Positions 1-7,500 are shown, counted from the stretch's first letter. The stretch: DNA of 23,051 bases from JAAYAY01 sp964429355 (GCA_964429355.1 CAYSCH010000121.1:1-23051); one strand, 5' to 3'. Translations and numbers: made by a program. Notes: a model not told the origin generated them from the letters alone.

Positions 1-2
1 GG

Positions 3-1703
3 CCCGGCGAATCGATCGAACTGCGCTGGGACCACGTGGGCAAGGAGTACTCAGCCGGAACGATCGACCCGACCGGCCAACCCAACGGCGATGGCCAAGG
101 GAGCCTGACCGCCTGGGGCGCGACGGCTTACGACAATCTGCGCAACGGGCGTCTCTGTTATCGGCCGGATCTTTCGGGAAACCTTGCCGAGCAAGGCGCT
201 GCGGAGATCGAGAATTCGGTTTTCGACGCCGCGGCGGCGGCCATTCGGCCAGCCAGTCCCGATACACCGGCAATCGTTGCCTGGGAGTTTGCCAGCCCCT
301 ATGTATTTGTGGGCGGCAAGGCGACCGCCGCGGTACAACTCGGCAAGGAGAGTTCGGCCGAGTGGAGTTACAGCGTGGATCAAACGGTATGGAGGCCGCT
401 CGGATCCATCGCGGAAGCCGGCCAGGCCACGCTCAGCGTTTCGCTCGACGAGGTTGTGTCGGAGCGGGAACAGCCCACCTATCGATTTCGGCTGCGGCTG
501 ATGCTGAAAGGCGAGGCCCACGCCCGTGAAATCGTTTTCGCCAACGATATCCAGACATCCGCCTTGAGCTTGCCGGAGATCGAGGTGGGAACGAACCGGA
601 TCGTCTACAGCGATGCAAACGCCGATGCACGGGAGGTCCGGATCACTCACCGCTGGCTGGAACGTTCTGGCTGGCATCCGCCGCAAGCTCCCGCCGGTGC
701 CGTCTCGCCGAACGACGGGGAGACGGTCGCCGGATCACAGGTGAGATTCCAGTGGGAGCCGGCGCAGGATCCGGACGGCGACCGGATCGTTGACTACCAC
801 TTCGAGTTGTCGGAACATACCGACATGCGCTGGCCGCTGTCGCCGAATTTCGAAAAACGCACATCCCTGACGCCCGCCCNNNNNNNNNNGCTGCTGAACC
901 CCGCGACGACCTACTACTGGCACGTTCGGGCACTAGATGCCGCCGGCGTGTGGGGACCGTTCAGCAGGACTTTCAGCTTCCGAGTTCAAGCTCCGGGCGT
1001 TCCCCAGGGCCTGAAACTCGAGGCGGACGAAGCGGGCGGATTGATCCTGAGTTGGGAGGCCAATCCCCAGGGCGAGCGCCCCGTGGCCTACAAGATCTAC
1101 GGAAGTGACGAGAAGGGCTTTTCAATCAGCGACGTTCCCTACCGAGTCCACCGCGGCAAGGGTTTCTGTTCAACGATGGAACAGTATGAAGGCCAGCCGG
1201 CCCACGCCGCAGATACAGGCATGGTCGAGACGCCCGGCAACCTGATCGCTCGCATTGCGGAGTCCTCGCTGAAGGTTGTCGGCTGGGATCTCGCACTGCC
1301 CAATACGAATAAGGCCTTCTATCGCGTCGTTGCGATCGACGTGGCCGGCTGTGAGAGCGGACCTTCGGACTACGCCGAGGTGCCGCGTCCGTTCGCGGTC
1401 GTGCCGCCCACAGACAAGGCGAAACTCGGGAACCCCTATGAGTGCCGGCCGACTGCGATCCGTTCGATTGGCGATCTACGTTGCCGCCGCAGCAAGACTT
1501 CGTCGTACAATGCGGCTTTCTGGGACCGGGAAGAGTTCTCGTTCGAGCCGGTCGAGCTTCCCGACGGCCTGGCGTTGGACCCACAAACCGGCGCCATCTC
1601 CGGTACGCCGTCAGAAGAAGGTACCCACGAAATCCGCTTCACGGTCAATCATCAAGCAGGCAAGTCCGTTGCCACCACCTATCGGCTGATCGTCGACCCC
1701 TGA
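3..1703 (+). CDS. Fibronectin-III/Ig-like domain surface or secreted protein, 3' portion
   Basis: The frame is open to the left edge of the window, so the N-terminus and any signal peptide are missing; 566 residues are visible, ending in TGA. Around bases 670-980 there is a fibronectin-III-like module: a proline-rich start, a DPDGD turn, and a TTYYWHVRALD strand. A second FN3-like segment follows from about base 990 (LILSWEANPQG, then FYRVVAIDVAGCESGPSDYA). The C-terminus (bases ~1545-1700) carries a putative-Ig (He_PIG-like) signature, LPDGLALDPQTGAISGTPS, a fold common in large extracellular proteins. Such modules usually mediate adhesion or carbohydrate contact and no catalytic residues are visible. 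A 10-N run (880-889) interrupts the first FN3 module; the frame continues across it as drawn. Function beyond an extracellular modular protein is not determinable. The gene is convergent with the glycerol facilitator gene. Confidence 0.8.
   Translation, partial: PGESIELRWDHVGKEYSAGTIDPTGQPNGDGQGSLTAWGATAYDNLRNGRLCYRPDLSGNLAEQGAAEIENSVFDAAAAAIRPASPDTPAIVAWEFASPYVFVGGKATAAVQLGKESSAEWSYSVDQTVWRPLGSIAEAGQATLSVSLDEVVSEREQPTYRFRLRLMLKGEAHAREIVFANDIQTSALSLPEIEVGTNRIVYSDANADAREVRITHRWLERSGWHPPQAPAGAVSPNDGETVAGSQVRFQWEPAQDPDGDRIVDYHFELSEHTDMRWPLSPNFEKRTSLTPAXXXXLLNPATTYYWHVRALDAAGVWGPFSRTFSFRVQAPGVPQGLKLEADEAGGLILSWEANPQGERPVAYKIYGSDEKGFSISDVPYRVHRGKGFCSTMEQYEGQPAHAADTGMVETPGNLIARIAESSLKVVGWDLALPNTNKAFYRVVAIDVAGCESGPSDYAEVPRPFAVVPPTDKAKLGNPYECRPTAIRSIGDLRCRRSKTSSYNAAFWDREEFSFEPVELPDGLALDPQTGAISGTPSEEGTHEIRFTVNHQAGKSVATTYRLIVDP
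880..889. other. Assembly gap (10 N) inside the FN3 protein
   Basis: Ten consecutive N lie between LTPA and LLNPATTYYWHV codons. Keeping the reading frame requires a true gap of 1 base modulo 3. A single missing base (codon CxG) would preserve the FN3 strand, but the flanks do not overlap, so the length cannot be resolved here. Confidence 0.95.
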
Positions 1704-1704
1704 C

Positions 1705-1730
1705 AACCCGAAGCGTAAGCGAGGGATTCG
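1705..1730. repeat. Interspersed repeat fragment, CCCGAAGCGTAAGCGAGGG type
   Basis: The bases two positions after the stop codon of the FN3 gene read CCCGAAGCGTAAGCGAGGG (1707-1725). From memory, close variants recur between genes in many planctomycete genomes and give spurious translations such as NPKRKRG or TRSVSEG. Only one copy is present here, so repeat status rests on recall and not on the window. Confidence 0.45.
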
Positions 1731-1764
1731 CATTCCGTCATCCACGGGCATAGGCGTGCACGAC

Positions 1765-2496
1765 TCACGACAGCGGCACCAGTCCCGTGAACAGCATGCT
1801 GTACAGCAAGGCGCCGATCGCCGCCCCGATCATCGGACCGACGATCGGGATCCAGGCATAGGACCAGTCAGAATCACCCTTTCCGGGAATGGGCAGCAGG
1901 GCGTGGGCAATCCGCGGAGCGAGATCCCGGGCTGGATTGATCGCATAGCCCGTCGGCCCGCCCAGCGAGAGGCCGATCGCGAAGACCAGGATTCCAATCG
2001 CGTAAGGGCCCACGCCGCCAGCCAGTCCGTTATTCGTGTTGTTGATGCCCAGGGCACCGATGAGGAGAACCGCAGTGCCTATGATCTCACAGATCAGGTT
2101 GCCCGGTGTGTGGCGGATCTCCGGTATTGTGCAGAACACCCCCAGTTTGGCCTTCACATCGGTCGTGGCCTTCCAATGGGGCAGGTAGGAAAGGTACACG
2201 AGAACGGCACCCAGAAAAGCTCCCAGGAATTGACCGGCCAAATACACCGGCATTTTGGAGATGGCCAGTTCACCGGTCGCGACCATTCCCAGTGTGACCG
2301 CCGGGTTCAGATGACCGCCGCTGGCCCAACCGGCTATGTAGACACCGATGGCGACCCCGAAGCCCCAACCGGCCGTGATCACGATCCACCCGGAATTGTT
2401 GCCCTTGGTCTTCGCCAGTACCACGTTGGCGACCACGCCGTCGCCAAGGAGAATCAGAATCATGGTGCCGATCAACTCGCCGATGAAGATGTTCAT
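1765..2496 (-). CDS. glpF: MIP/aquaporin family glycerol uptake facilitator
   Basis: This 243-residue protein is an inner-membrane channel of the major intrinsic protein family, expected to pass glycerol and small polyols. Both NPA half-helix motifs are intact: HLNPAVTLG (residues 62-70) and AINPARD (185-191). The Asp directly after NPAR is the classic marker of glycerol facilitators as opposed to water-selective aquaporins. Six hydrophobic segments fit the usual fold, and 243 residues is slightly short for GlpF because the N-terminus starts almost at helix 1 (MNIFIGELIGT). The ATG at 2494-2496 is preceded on the minus strand by AGGGG about 6 bases upstream. No glycerol kinase or glycerol-3-phosphate dehydrogenase is next to it. 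It is divergent from the secreted flavoprotein gene across 223 bp. Confidence 0.93.
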   Translation of the reverse strand: MNIFIGELIGTMILILLGDGVVANVVLAKTKGNNSGWIVITAGWGFGVAIGVYIAGWASGGHLNPAVTLGMVATGELAISKMPVYLAGQFLGAFLGAVLVYLSYLPHWKATTDVKAKLGVFCTIPEIRHTPGNLICEIIGTAVLLIGALGINNTNNGLAGGVGPYAIGILVFAIGLSLGGPTGYAINPARDLAPRIAHALLPIPGKGDSDWSYAWIPIVGPMIGAAIGALLYSMLFTGLVPLS

Positions 2497-2719
2497 ATCG
2501 ATCCCCTGGCACTTGCGGAAGATTCCCGCTTAGAATAACCATTCAATTCCGGTAGACATTCACGAAACGACGCGAATCTAACTGTTTCCACGGCCGTTGG
2601 CAAGCTATCCGTCGGTCGGCGCTGGTTCTGGATGGCAGACGGAGTGGGGATACGCCCGTTACCCCCCTGGGACACGGCGAGTGTCGCTTCTACCCTGGTC
2701 CAACGATCGGAACAAATCG
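2497..2719. other. Divergent intergenic region between glpF and the flavoprotein gene
   Basis: These 223 bp must hold the promoters of two divergent genes. I see no convincing sigma-70 pair on either strand, no strong inverted repeat and no riboswitch-like structure. The AT-richer part at 2530-2590 is the likeliest place for the glpF promoter. Confidence 0.4.
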
Positions 2720-5554
2720 ATGCGATCTTCAATCACGGTGCTGGCATGGGCTATCCTGGCGTGTGGGGCGGCCCGGCAATTGCAGGCTGAGGTGATCTGG
2801 CTCGAGTGCGAGCGATTCGAAAATCCCGGCGGGTGGACGAGCGACGCCCAGTTCATCGACCAGATGGGCTCACCCTATCTGCTGGCAATCGGCCTGGGAA
2901 CTCCCGTGGCCGATGCGGGCACGGCCGTTTCCATACCTTCGCCCGGAAAGTATCGCCTCTGGGTGCGGACGAAAGATTGGGTCCCCGAACACCACCCGGG
3001 CCGATTCCAGGTGCTGATCGAGGGGCAAGCCACCGGGCCGACCTTCGGTGCGACCGGCAGTTCGGGCTGGATCTGGGAGAACGGCGGGGTCGTTGAACTC
3101 GCCGGCACGGTGAACCTGCGCCTCCACGACCTGACGGGCTACTACGCCCGATGCGACGCCATCGTACTGGCCGGCGATCTGGACTGGACTCCGCCCGGCG
3201 ACCTGCAGTCGATCGCCGCACTCCGCCAGCAGCATGGCGGCGCGAGCCCGAACGTCGAAATGATGCCCGAGGCCGACGTGGTGGTGGTCGGCGGCGGGCT
3301 GGCCGGCTGCACGGCAGCTGTGGCTGCCGCACGCAACGGCTGCGACACCATCTTGATCCAGAATCGGCCCGTGCTGGGGGGCAACGCAAGCAGCGAGATT
3401 CTCGTGCCTCCGGTCGGGGCCTGGCCGGGAATCTTCCGAGACAGGTATCCGCTCGACCCGCGGGAGACCGGCATCGTCGACGAGTATCGGACGGGGGGAA
3501 ATCAGCGCGTTTCCGAAGGTAAGCTCTACTCGAATCGGCTGCTGCGCCTCGTTCGGCTCGAACCGAATCTGGATCTGCACCTGAATACGCACGCCACCGG
3601 CGTCCAGATGCACGAGGGGCAAGGAAAGCGGATCGCCGCCGTCGATGCGATCGACGTGGGATCCGGCCGTCGTCTGCGATTTCCCGGAAAGGTGTTTCTG
3701 GACTGCACGGGCGACAGCGTCATCGGCGTGGCCGCGGGCGCCGAATACCGACACGGAAAGGAGCCCAAATCGATGTACGGCGAGCCCTGGGCACCGGATG
3801 AACCGAGCGAGAACACCATGGGCAACGGGCTGAAGTATTTCGCCCGTGATATGGGCCAGCCCCGGCCGCTGGTCACCCCTCCCTGGATCTACTCCTATCC
3901 CACCTGCGACAGCTTCAATCCCGAGCGGCACCCGAAGCTGACCAGGTCGATCGAGATCGACTACCAGTGGATGATCGAACTGGGAGGGCTCCGCGACACC
4001 TACGCGGATGCAGAAGAGATTCGCGACGACCTGCTGCGGCTGATCTACGGCCTGTGGGACCACACGAAGAACCACTGCGACCGCGACAAGGACCAGGCAG
4101 CCAATTACGAATTGGCCTGGGTCGGCTACGTGGCCGGCAAACGGGAGAACCGCCGTTTGATCGGCGACTACGTGCTCACCCAGAACGACATCGGCAACCA
4201 GACGCTGTTTCCTGACCGAGTGGCCTTCGGCGCATGGAGTGTCGACGATCACTACTCCGGCGGGTTCTTCTTCGACGGTGCCACGACCCAACACCGCGAT
4301 CGATCGGAAGGACACTTCATGGGCGTCCCGTTCTCGATTCCCTTCCGCTGCCTCTATTCGAAGAACGTCGACAATCTGCTGATGGCGGGGCGGAATATTT
4401 CGGCCAGCCATCTCGGGATGTCCGATACACGGGTGATGCTCACCTGCGCAGTCATGGGCCATGCCGCGGGGACTGGGGCCGCGTTCTGCGTTCACGAAGG
4501 CTCGACCCCGCGCGGCATCTACCAGAATCACATGGCCGCCTTGCAGCAGCAGTTGCTCAAGGAAGGGGCGACAATCTTCGAACTTCGGGCCGATGACCCG
4601 CGCGACCTGGCCCGCAAGACGACGGCCACCGCCTCAAGCTGGCAGACGCACACCAGTGGCGAAAGAATGCTGCCCGAGAATGTCATCAACGGTTTTGCCC
4701 GGGCGGTCGGCGAGCGAATGAAGGAAACCACAAATGCCTGGGGCCCCGACCGGGCCGCCGCCGGTCCCCATTGGCTCGAACTGGCATGGCCTGAACCGGT
4801 CTCGTTCAACATGATCCACGTCACGTTCCAGACGGCCGAGACGGCGCCGCGCTGGTTCACCCTCGAGGCTCGTTCTGACGGCCAGTGGCAGCAGATCGTC
4901 GAAACCGGCGCAAACCGCCACCGCCGACACGTGGTCGGATTGGAGACGCCGGTCACCGCGGATGCGATTCGCTTCTCGGAAAACGACCCGGCCCCAGTCT
5001 GCGAGATTCGCGTCTACAAGGAACCGCAGCGTCTTGTCGAAATCGCCCAGCGGGCCCATGCCAATATGCTGGCGCCCGACCAAGGCCCCTGGCTCCCCTG
5101 GGGTGACGAGGATTCGGCCCTCCCCGGGCTGGATCCGAAGAAAATGGACGGCCTGGTGATCGACGATACGGCCGCCCAGCAATTCGGCGGCTGGGTTCAC
5201 TCCACGTGGTCAGATCATTTCGTCGGCGAAGACTACGTTCACGACGACAATCAGGGCAAGGGGCTCAAGACGCTCCAGTTTCGAACCAAGGTGACTGAAC
5301 CGGGCCGCTATGAGATCCGGCTCGGTTACATTGCCTACCGCAACCGCGCCTCGCTGGTCCCGGTGACCGTTCATGCCGGACAGCAGACGAGCACCGTCAA
5401 CGTTGACCAGACGAAAACGGCTCCAATCGACGGTTTGCTTATGCCGCTGGGCACATTCGATCTGGCCGCGGGTGACGAGGTGACGGTCGAGGTGTCCAAC
5501 GCCGGTACGGAAGGGTACGTCGTGGCGGACTGCATGCAGATCGTCAAGAAATAG
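2720..5554 (+). CDS. Secreted FAD-dependent oxidoreductase with flanking carbohydrate-binding-like modules
   Basis: I place the start at ATG 2720 because it opens a clean signal peptide (MRSSITVLAWAILACGAARQ, cleavage probably after LQA, residue ~23), although an in-frame extension reaches back to 2597; a weak GGAA lies 7 bases upstream. Mature order over 944 residues: a beta-rich N-terminal module (~24-160); an FAD Rossmann motif VVVVGGGLAGCTAAVAAA (~187-204) followed by GGNASSE, typical of the FAD_oxidored family (PF12831-like); an F5/8 type C (discoidin)-like module (~634-770); and a C-terminal golvesin/xanthan-lyase CBD-like module (~811-944, GGWVHSTWSDHFVGEDYVHDD and a PGRYEIRLGYI strand). 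The likely role is periplasmic or extracellular oxidation of a carbohydrate-linked substrate; the substrate is unknown. It is a single gene, ending before a hairpin that may terminate it. Confidence 0.85.
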   Translation: MRSSITVLAWAILACGAARQLQAEVIWLECERFENPGGWTSDAQFIDQMGSPYLLAIGLGTPVADAGTAVSIPSPGKYRLWVRTKDWVPEHHPGRFQVLIEGQATGPTFGATGSSGWIWENGGVVELAGTVNLRLHDLTGYYARCDAIVLAGDLDWTPPGDLQSIAALRQQHGGASPNVEMMPEADVVVVGGGLAGCTAAVAAARNGCDTILIQNRPVLGGNASSEILVPPVGAWPGIFRDRYPLDPRETGIVDEYRTGGNQRVSEGKLYSNRLLRLVRLEPNLDLHLNTHATGVQMHEGQGKRIAAVDAIDVGSGRRLRFPGKVFLDCTGDSVIGVAAGAEYRHGKEPKSMYGEPWAPDEPSENTMGNGLKYFARDMGQPRPLVTPPWIYSYPTCDSFNPERHPKLTRSIEIDYQWMIELGGLRDTYADAEEIRDDLLRLIYGLWDHTKNHCDRDKDQAANYELAWVGYVAGKRENRRLIGDYVLTQNDIGNQTLFPDRVAFGAWSVDDHYSGGFFFDGATTQHRDRSEGHFMGVPFSIPFRCLYSKNVDNLLMAGRNISASHLGMSDTRVMLTCAVMGHAAGTGAAFCVHEGSTPRGIYQNHMAALQQQLLKEGATIFELRADDPRDLARKTTATASSWQTHTSGERMLPENVINGFARAVGERMKETTNAWGPDRAAAGPHWLELAWPEPVSFNMIHVTFQTAETAPRWFTLEARSDGQWQQIVETGANRHRRHVVGLETPVTADAIRFSENDPAPVCEIRVYKEPQRLVEIAQRAHANMLAPDQGPWLPWGDEDSALPGLDPKKMDGLVIDDTAAQQFGGWVHSTWSDHFVGEDYVHDDNQGKGLKTLQFRTKVTEPGRYEIRLGYIAYRNRASLVPVTVHAGQQTSTVNVDQTKTAPIDGLLMPLGTFDLAAGDEVTVEVSNAGTEGYVVADCMQIVKK

Positions 5555-5586
5555 CCTGCGACCTGTCAACCTTGCCCGATACAAAT

Positions 5587-5615
5587 GGCCGTCGCGAAGA
5601 AATGTCGCGTCGGCC
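5587..5615. terminator. Hairpin between convergent genes, possible bidirectional terminator
   Basis: GGCCGTCGCG (5587-5596) pairs with CGCGTCGGCC (5606-5615) across a 9-base A-rich loop. The stem is ten positions long with one internal T-T mismatch. It lies between the flavoprotein stop (5554) and the end of the convergent small gene (5642). There is no clear T tract, so intrinsic termination is not assured. Confidence 0.45.
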
Positions 5616-5641
5616 GTCGCAACTTCCTCAACCGCACGCGG

Positions 5642-5842
5642 CTACTGTTCTTCAGTGCCGGCGTCGCCAGCCGGATTATCGGCCGCTTCGTGCGTGGCAT
5701 CGTATTCGTCGCAGAGCGTGCTTGGACACTCCTCTTCCACGCCGCAACTGGGGCAAACCATACGAATGAGGTCTGAACTGCTGAGCTTGAGATTGTTGCG
5801 CTCGCACAACTCGATCAGTTCATGCAGGTGCTTGCAGGGCAT
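5642..5842 (-). CDS. Small CPxCG zinc-ribbon-like protein, conserved planctomycete type
   Basis: The 66-residue product begins MPCKHLHELIELCERNNL, followed by KLSSSDLIRMVCPSCGVEEECPS and an acidic Ala/Asp/Glu tail. The CPSCG knuckle followed by CPS is a plausible half zinc ribbon, and Cys3 and Cys13 add possible ligands. The ordered sequence, with charge-rich helix, hydrophobic strand and cysteine knuckle, does not look like an antisense shadow, and nothing overlaps it on the other strand. It resembles small proteins I have seen annotated as hypothetical across Planctomycetes; that is recall, not a search. On the minus strand GAGGCGA precedes the ATG by about 10 bases. Function unknown; zinc binding and a regulatory or nucleic-acid role are inference. 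Confidence 0.65.
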   Translation of the reverse strand: MPCKHLHELIELCERNNLKLSSSDLIRMVCPSCGVEEECPSTLCDEYDATHEAADNPAGDAGTEEQ

Positions 5843-6015
5843 GGCAGGGGTCGCCTCAGAGAGCTAAGAGAATGGAACGAGGGCAGCCAGGTTCTCCATC
5901 GGCCGAGAGTCTATCGGTATTGTACCGTTGAACCGGAACGTTCCCGCCCTGTCAACCGAGCGGCGGCGACATGAAATGCCAGTCTTCCATGTAGGCCGCC
6001 CTTGAGCCGTCAAAG

Positions 6016-6129
6016 CACAGGGCGGCAGGGCCGCCAACCAATACGAGCTACCGCTCGAACTGAGATGGTCTGCTCCCGATGGTCGCGAGTCTTTGTGAAA
6101 AACTTCACGATCTTTGAGGTTAGTAGTAC
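6016..6129 (+). repeat. Direct repeat copy A, upstream of the BON gene
   Basis: This 114 bp segment recurs at 7347-7461 in the same orientation. Both copies start with CACAGGGCGGCAGGGCC, diverge for 12-13 bases, then align without gaps for 85 bases with 7 mismatches (about 92% identical). Both keep a hairpin CGAGC-TACC-GCTCG (here 6044-6057). Copy A also has a perfect GGCGGC-AGG-GCCGCC stem (6021-6035) that is degraded in copy B. It encodes nothing obvious. Confidence 0.85.
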
Positions 6130-6252
6130 AGAGCCAGGCCGTGGCGAACAGCCTGGTCCCCATGTGGGGAGCTCGCATGGTTTCGCCCGCGTAAAGTGAT
6201 TCATAAGTCCTGCAAAACAACGCCGATACACTCTCTGGAGGGGATTTTGTCA

Positions 6253-6280
6253 TTGATAGCCCTCACCGATTCGCTAGAAT
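6253..6280 (+). promoter_or_regulatory. Putative sigma-70 promoter of the BON-domain gene
   Basis: TTGATA (6253-6258) and TAGAAT (6275-6280) are separated by 16 bases, each matching the consensus at 5 of 6 positions. Transcription would begin near 6287, leaving a ~38-base leader before the ATG at 6325 that contains the Shine-Dalgarno CAGGAG. Confidence 0.55.
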
Positions 6281-6324
6281 GAATCAGTCACGGCAGTGCC
6301 ACGATTCCTGCAGGAGTTCAGACC

Positions 6325-7269
6325 ATGCGAAGTCAGACCGGAATAGCCGTCGCCGTGGTGATCGCGATACTTGGGCTCCAGCCGCAGTTGTTGGCTCAGT
6401 GGCGCGAGGGGCCCCGAACGGGACTGTTCGGCGAGCGGGAACTGGGTAAGCCACTCAAACCGCGTACGAGCCAGTTTGGTGGCGGTCTGGAGCGTGGTCC
6501 GAGCGGCAATTTCCTGGGACGGTCTACAGCCGATCGTAGTACTACGTTCCAGTCGCAAAGGCCTCGTGGACCGGAAGAGCCATCGTTGGTACCTCCCGAG
6601 GCCTACAATCTTGAGCCGGACATGGTTCCGGGCTATCTCGAAGACCAAGCTCGGCGAATGGAGGCGGCCCGGCAACAGCAATTGCAGCAATTGCAGCAGC
6701 TCCAACAGATGCAACAGCCACAGGTTTCGCAACAGCAGCCGCTGCCATTTCAGCAGCCTTCGCAACCCGCGTTTCCGCCCGCCGTGCCGGTGATGCCGGG
6801 TCGGCCGGATCGCTATCTGCCACCGGCATGGTCGACACAGCCCGCTTTCCCGCAACCTCAGCCTGGAGTGCCCGGACCGACCGGAGAAGATCTTCAGAAT
6901 TCACCCGATCGCTGGTTCCGTGGGGCCCCGACACCGGCCGAGCAGCAGACTCCTGCCACCGGCTCCCAGCGTTATGCCCCCACCCTCGGACTGGGGTCGG
7001 CCGGTACCCTCGGTCCGTCAGGCCTGACAGGACGGTCCGCGCTGGGCCGCTCCAGTGCTGCCTCCCTCGGAGCGCGAATCTCGCAAACACTCGCAGCAGG
7101 AGCCCTCTCGCCAATCGCGGCAACGATCCTGGGCGACACGGTCACGCTTCAGGGCTCGGTGGCTTCGGCAGCAGACCGGCAACTTGCCGAACGGATGGCC
7201 GCCATGGAGCCGGGCGTTCGCCGGATCGATAATCGGATCCGCGTCGAACCGGTGCCCGTTGGGCCGTAA
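6325..7269 (+). CDS. Secreted Q/P-rich protein with C-terminal BON domain
   Basis: The 314-residue product starts at ATG 6325 after a good CAGGAG site 8 bases upstream. Residues 1-24 form a signal peptide (hydrophobic core AVAVVIAILGL, cleavage near LLA). A low-complexity basic/Gly segment follows (~30-70), then a glutamine-rich tract (~117-140) made of QQL/QQM triplets, a proline-rich linker and a Ser/Gly/Leu stretch. The final ~70 residues (LGARISQTLAAGAL to RIDNRIRVEPVP) match a BON domain: a helix, then VTLQGSVASAADRQLAERM and the closing VRRIDNRIRV strand. BON domains occur in periplasmic and outer-membrane proteins and are thought to bind lipid or peptidoglycan. An exported, envelope-associated role is therefore likely, but the exact function is unknown. 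Repeat copies lie on both sides. Confidence 0.85.
   Translation: MRSQTGIAVAVVIAILGLQPQLLAQWREGPRTGLFGERELGKPLKPRTSQFGGGLERGPSGNFLGRSTADRSTTFQSQRPRGPEEPSLVPPEAYNLEPDMVPGYLEDQARRMEAARQQQLQQLQQLQQMQQPQVSQQQPLPFQQPSQPAFPPAVPVMPGRPDRYLPPAWSTQPAFPQPQPGVPGPTGEDLQNSPDRWFRGAPTPAEQQTPATGSQRYAPTLGLGSAGTLGPSGLTGRSALGRSSAASLGARISQTLAAGALSPIAATILGDTVTLQGSVASAADRQLAERMAAMEPGVRRIDNRIRVEPVPVGP
6676..6720 (+). repeat. 9-bp tandem repeat coding for QQL-type triplets
   Basis: Five in-frame 9-base units lie end to end: CAGCAATTG twice, then CAGCAGCTC, CAACAGATG and CAACAGCCA, encoding QQL, QQL, QQL, QQM, QQP. The first two are identical, suggesting slippage or duplication within the linker of the BON protein. 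Confidence 0.8.
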
Positions 7270-7346
7270 GGCCGACCACTTGCGTCATGTGGCGGTTTCG
7301 CGAGCGAGAACGGGCTCCCACTCACTGCGATGAATGGCGTTTGTCT

Positions 7347-7461
7347 CACAGGGCGGCAGGGCCGGTGAGCCAAAGCGAGCTACCGCTCGAACTGAGATGG
7401 TCTGCTCCCGATGGTTGCGAGTCTTTGTGGAATACTACACGATCTTTTAGGATAGTCGTAC
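7347..7461 (+). repeat. Direct repeat copy B, between the BON and ABC ATPase genes
   Basis: Second copy of the element at 6016-6129, same orientation, starting 1331 bp further on. The CGAGC-TACC-GCTCG hairpin is kept at 7376-7389. The left GC-rich stem is replaced by GGTGAG, which can pair with CTCAC at 7345-7349. It ends 39 bases before the ABC ATPase start codon, so it probably lies within that gene's upstream control region. Confidence 0.85.
7425..7453 (+). promoter_or_regulatory. Weak promoter-like pair within repeat copy B
   Basis: TTGTGG (7425-7430) and TAGGAT (7448-7453) are 17 bases apart, a fair spacing for a sigma-70 promoter serving the ABC ATPase gene. The equivalent positions in copy A read TTGTGA and GAGGTT, so the -10 match is specific to copy B. 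Confidence 0.25.
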
Positions 7462-7500
7462 CGTCGGTTTTCCGGACCCTGCCGCAGGGAAACAGCATCC

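Larger units (their letters stand above)
5843..6324. other. 482 bp intergenic region with hairpins, repeat copy A and a promoter
   Basis: No convincing gene is present. The left third (5843-5990) shows nothing I recognise. GCCGCCCT (5995-6002) can pair with AGGGCGGC (6019-6026), and the latter can instead pair with GCCGCC (6030-6035), giving two mutually exclusive stems. Repeat copy A follows (6016-6129), then another stem CCAGGC/GCCTGG (6134-6139 with 6151-6156), then the putative promoter of the BON gene. Confidence 0.6.

Noticed and set aside
1756..2538. Long plus-strand open frame (260 codons) opposite the glycerol facilitator gene
   Set aside because: Antisense to a gene with both NPA motifs; its composition (Arg/Gln/Asp-rich, no domain pattern) is that of a GC-rich shadow.
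2870..4531. 553-codon minus-strand open frame opposite the flavoprotein gene
   Set aside because: His/Arg/Val-rich antisense translation with no recognisable motif; the plus strand has a signal peptide and FAD motif.
5864..6253. 129-codon minus-strand open frame in the intergenic region
   Set aside because: Much of it is a translation of repeat copy A; it has no domain pattern and no good ribosome-binding site.
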